Source: Pinguiococcus pyrenoidosus (Eukaryota; Sar; Pinguiophyceae; Pinguiochrysidales; Pinguiochrysidaceae). From it: a stretch of DNA of 29,038 nt. The stretch lies in NCBI GenBank assembly GCA_019677205.1, contig JAAMXY010000071.1, forward strand, positions 1 to 29,038, written 5' to 3'. The notes beneath the pieces are model-generated. The model did no database searches. It was not told where the DNA came from and was given only the letters and a program-made list of their open reading frames with translations. Positions 26,298 through 29,038 of this stretch are shown piece after piece. Both the position numbers and the translations under genes were made by a program. Each line of letters begins with the position of its first letter. Position 1 is the first letter of the stretch.

Positions 26298-29038
26298 ATG
26301 CCAGCGTCGTCACTCAGAACTTTGGCCTTCGGTGCCGTCCTGGGCCTCGTCACGGGAGCCTCCGCCATCCAGAGCCTGCCAGGTACCTGCAATTGCCAAG
26401 GCCTCTACGGGCCCCAGGAAACTCGGAAATCCCTGCCCCGGTGCCGGAGCTCTGACGATCCTTCCTCTGCGGCTTCCGCAGCACGTGGTGTTGAGCGATA
26501 TGAAGGCGAGTTCTGCTCCCGACGGCACTGCCGGCAGGGCTTCGGCACGATGATATTCCTCGACGGCACCAGCTACGCCGGCGAGTGGAAGAAGGACATG
26601 CAGCAGGGCCGGGGAGAGCTCTTCCTCAGCAACGGATCGATGGTCTTCTCCGGCATGTTCGTGGCCAACGAGCGCCACGGCGACGGCGTCGAGTACGACG
26701 CCACCAGCGGCAGAGTCCGCTATGACGGACAGTACCGCCACAACCAGAGGAATGGCCGAGGCGTCGAGTACTACGACGATGGCAGCCGCTATGAAGGCAA
26801 CTGGGCGGCCGGCCTGCAGCAAGGCCACGGCGTGCTTTTCAACGCGGCGGGCGAGAAAATGTACTCGGGCAACTGGGAGCGCGGCGAGCCCCACGGCTAC
26901 GGCTGTGAGTACATCGAGGGCGAGGACGTGCGCTTCGAGGGCTTCTTCAAGCGCGGCCTGTGGTCCGGAAAGGGCACTCTGTACCGCATGAACGGTTCCC
27001 GCCTCGAAGGCTTCTGGGTCGGCAGCCTCCTTCACGGCTGGGCCGCCGTGCGCCTCCCCGGAGGAGACCGCTACGGTGGTCGATTCCGCAAGGGCAAGCT
27101 CCAGGGACCGGTGGTGTACCACCCCGCTGAAGAGGGAGACGCCGCGGCGTACGGATACGAGGGAAGCTGGTCGATCTTCCAAAACGTACGGCAGAGCATC
27201 AAGGCCGCGGAGACGTCCATGTCCACCGTCGGCGACCGAAGCCGCCCTTCCTCCACCTCCTTGTCCATGGGTGGCCCCGGCTTGGATGATTTTGACGAAA
27301 GACCTGCAACTCCACTTTCGCTTTCCCACACCCCCGAGGCCGCCGCCGAGCATCCCGCCTTCGAGCGAAGCGCCGCTTTCGGGCGCGAACCGATTCAGCG
27401 GGAGTCTGCCGCGCGTGAGCCCATGGGTCGCGCGTCGAACGAGCCGGGTACCCTCAGCGACTCACCCGGTATGTATGCAGATTAGCGCTTGTTTGTGATC
27501 TTTGATGCCTGAGATTGTTTTTGGCATGGTGTGCGATCGGTGCTGGGTTGCTGCATGGACAGGTTTTTGGGGGCGTTTTGTGTCGCTCGACCTTCTCGAT
27601 GTTTGGTTAGGTGCTAGCATTCCCTTCTTTGTGGCATAACAGACTTTTTCTTGCATAGGTCTGAAAGCCGCAGAAGCCCACCCGACACAACTTCGCCTCG
27701 ACATTTCCATCGCGGAAGCCGTGGACGACCATGGTGTCGAGGAGCCCGGCCACCTATCCGCTCCCAGCGAAGCAGCCAAAGACGAAGGCTACCCAGCAGC
27801 GGAAGAGGAGCCTTTGGCAGCGCTCTCTGCAGAAGAAGAGGTTGCAAGGGAGATTGTCGAGGAGGGGGAAAACGAAGGGCGGGGCGCGGTGGGAAACGAA
27901 TTGGTAGGCGAGGTGGAGATTAACCTGGAAATCGAGGTGACCAACGAGATGACAAACGAGGTGACAAACGAGGTGACCAACGAGGTGACCAACGAGGTGA
28001 CCAACGAGGTGACCAACGAGGTGACCAACGAGATGGAACTTGACCTGCATAACAACATGAAAGAGGAGGTGGAAAACGAGGTGGGAAACATGGTGGAAGC
28101 AGGGAGAGATGAGGACGGCAAGGATCCAATCGTGGCGGATGCCAAAGAGTCCCCTCTGGATGATGGAGAATCAGAGCCCTCCAGTCCGAAAGAGCTCGGC
28201 ACGGCAGACGCTGAGCCCCAGAAGAAACGCCGAGGTGTCTTCCACGCCTTGCGGCGTTTTTTGTCGCTGTTTCGATTCAGACCGGCGAGGAAAGCGAAGG
28301 CTGTGGATTCCGACCTAGTCTCCGAGGATGAAGCTTTAGATATGATCTCGAGCAACGAACGCGATGAAGGCATCTCTAATGAAGAAGCAGTGTTCGAACC
28401 TGCTGCTCTGCCTGAATCGGTGCAAGCAATCCCTGGCGAGGAAGCTACTGAACCTGTCGTGGAGGCTGAAGCGCAAGGGGTGCAGGCCGTGGTGCCACCT
28501 GCAGCAGTGGAAGTGGCTCTCGAAGAAGTCGGAGAGGAAAAGAGCGGAGCAGGGGAAAAGCCGGAGGTGGAAGAAGCTCCCCTTGAACCGAGCCTTGGCT
28601 CGGCTCAAATCCCCCTCGAAGCCGCGATCACGGAGGACGCCGACAAAGCTCTGCAGGCAGAGGCGGTGACAATGGCAACAGCCGAGATCACGCCTGTCTC
28701 CCTCGACGCGGCAAAGCTGGATACCTTGAGCACTATGGAAGAAGCGGAAGCTGTCGTCGAGCCAATCCCTCAGTCGGAATTGGTAGCTGTGGAAGCCGAG
28801 AAGGTCGACGCTCCTGCAGAGACGAAAGAGACCGAAGCTGACAGTGTTCCGATGCCGGGCACTGATAGCGTTGCCGTGTCGGAGGCTGAGAACGTCGTGG
28901 TGCCGGAAGCTGACAACGTTGCAGTACCGGATGCTGAAACCGCTGGTGTGCTAGATGCTGAAGATGCTGAAGATGCTGAAGATGCTGAAGATGCTGAAAC
29001 GGCTGCGGCGCCGGAAGCTGAGGCCGGAGTGGAGAGTA
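26298..29038 (+). CDS. MORN-repeat protein with signal peptide and long acidic repetitive tail (3' end cut)
   Basis: Exons 26298..27468 and 27659..>29038, with a 190-bp intron (27469-27658, phase 1; donor GTATGT, acceptor TTGCATAG). The frame is open to the window edge, giving at least 850 residues. The ATG at 26298 begins a signal peptide (MPASSLRTLAFGAVLGLVTGASA); an in-frame ATG at 26136 would add 54 Arg-rich residues. Residues about 66-275 hold about nine MORN repeats, such as YEGNWAAGLQQGHGVLF and YSGNWERGEPHGYGCEY. MORN arrays usually scaffold proteins or contact membranes. A Ser/Pro-rich linker leads across the intron into a very acidic tail with eight VTNE-type repeats and five DAE repeats. 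One basic patch (PQKKRRGVFHALRRFLSLFRFRPARKAK) interrupts it. Reading into the intron ends after four codons, so an intron-retained transcript would lack the tail. A signal peptide on a MORN protein is unusual. Its function is unknown. Confidence 0.85.
27937..28032. repeat. 12-bp tandem repeat, eight units (VTNE)
   Basis: Eight consecutive 12-bp units, mostly GTGACCAACGAG, encode V/M-T-N-E in the MORN protein tail. Five units are identical (27973-28032); the first three include ACA or ATG variants. The period is a multiple of three, so copy-number change keeps the frame. Confidence 0.95.
28954..28998. repeat. 9-bp tandem repeat, five units (DAE)
   Basis: Five identical GATGCTGAA units encode Asp-Ala-Glu in the acidic tail just before the window ends. 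The surrounding sequence has more degenerate EA(E/D) repeats. Confidence 0.95.

Noticed and set aside
27937-28032. Regular repeats resembling a CRISPR-like array
   Set aside because: There are no spacers; the units are contiguous and in frame within a coding exon.

Overview
This is a nuclear-genome segment of a photosynthetic eukaryote, not a bacterium or an organelle. Coding regions are interrupted by short GT-AG introns, and the genes include a spindle-checkpoint protein (BUB3), a CHCHD2/Mix17-type mitochondrial protein and a chlorophyll a/c-type light-harvesting protein. Several leaders combine a signal peptide with a Phe at the predicted cleavage site (AAAFAP, SNAFHFAP, ASAFLP). That motif is known from algae with a red-algal-derived complex plastid (stramenopiles, haptophytes, cryptophytes). 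I cannot choose among these groups from the sequence alone. Intron density is low: 12 introns in 13 genes, 71-190 bp each.

Thirteen protein genes were resolved, two of them cut by the window edges. In order: Na+/H+ antiporter (-, runs off the left edge); plasmepsin V/ASP5-like membrane aspartyl protease (+); PAO-like Rieske oxygenase (-); SLC10A7/BASS-type transporter (+); NUDIX protein (+); BUB3 (-); secreted ankyrin-repeat protein (+); plastid-type coiled-coil SAP-domain protein (-); glutamyl-tRNA reductase HemA (+); light-harvesting protein (-, five exons); unknown single-pass membrane protein (+); twin-CX9C CHCHD2/Mix17 protein (-); and a MORN-repeat protein with a long acidic repetitive tail (+, runs off the right edge). 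I found no tRNA, rRNA, CRISPR array or transposon.

Strand alternates at 11 of the 12 gene-gene boundaries, so nearly every gene shares a divergent 5' region with one neighbour and a convergent 3' region with the other. The clearest AT-rich tracts and simple repeats lie in the divergent gaps. One convergent pair (NUDIX/BUB3) is separated by only 23 bp between stop codons.

Functionally the window is rich in plastid-related genes. HemA starts tetrapyrrole synthesis, the light-harvesting protein binds the resulting chlorophyll, and the PAO-like oxygenase belongs to a family acting in chlorophyll turnover. The SAP-domain protein could organise plastid DNA, and the BASS-type carrier could move metabolites across an organelle membrane. 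The rest is housekeeping or unknown. The items most worth follow-up are the plastid-targeted coiled-coil SAP protein, the plasmepsin V-like protease, the secreted MORN protein with repeat expansions, the unknown membrane protein and the strand-alternating layout.
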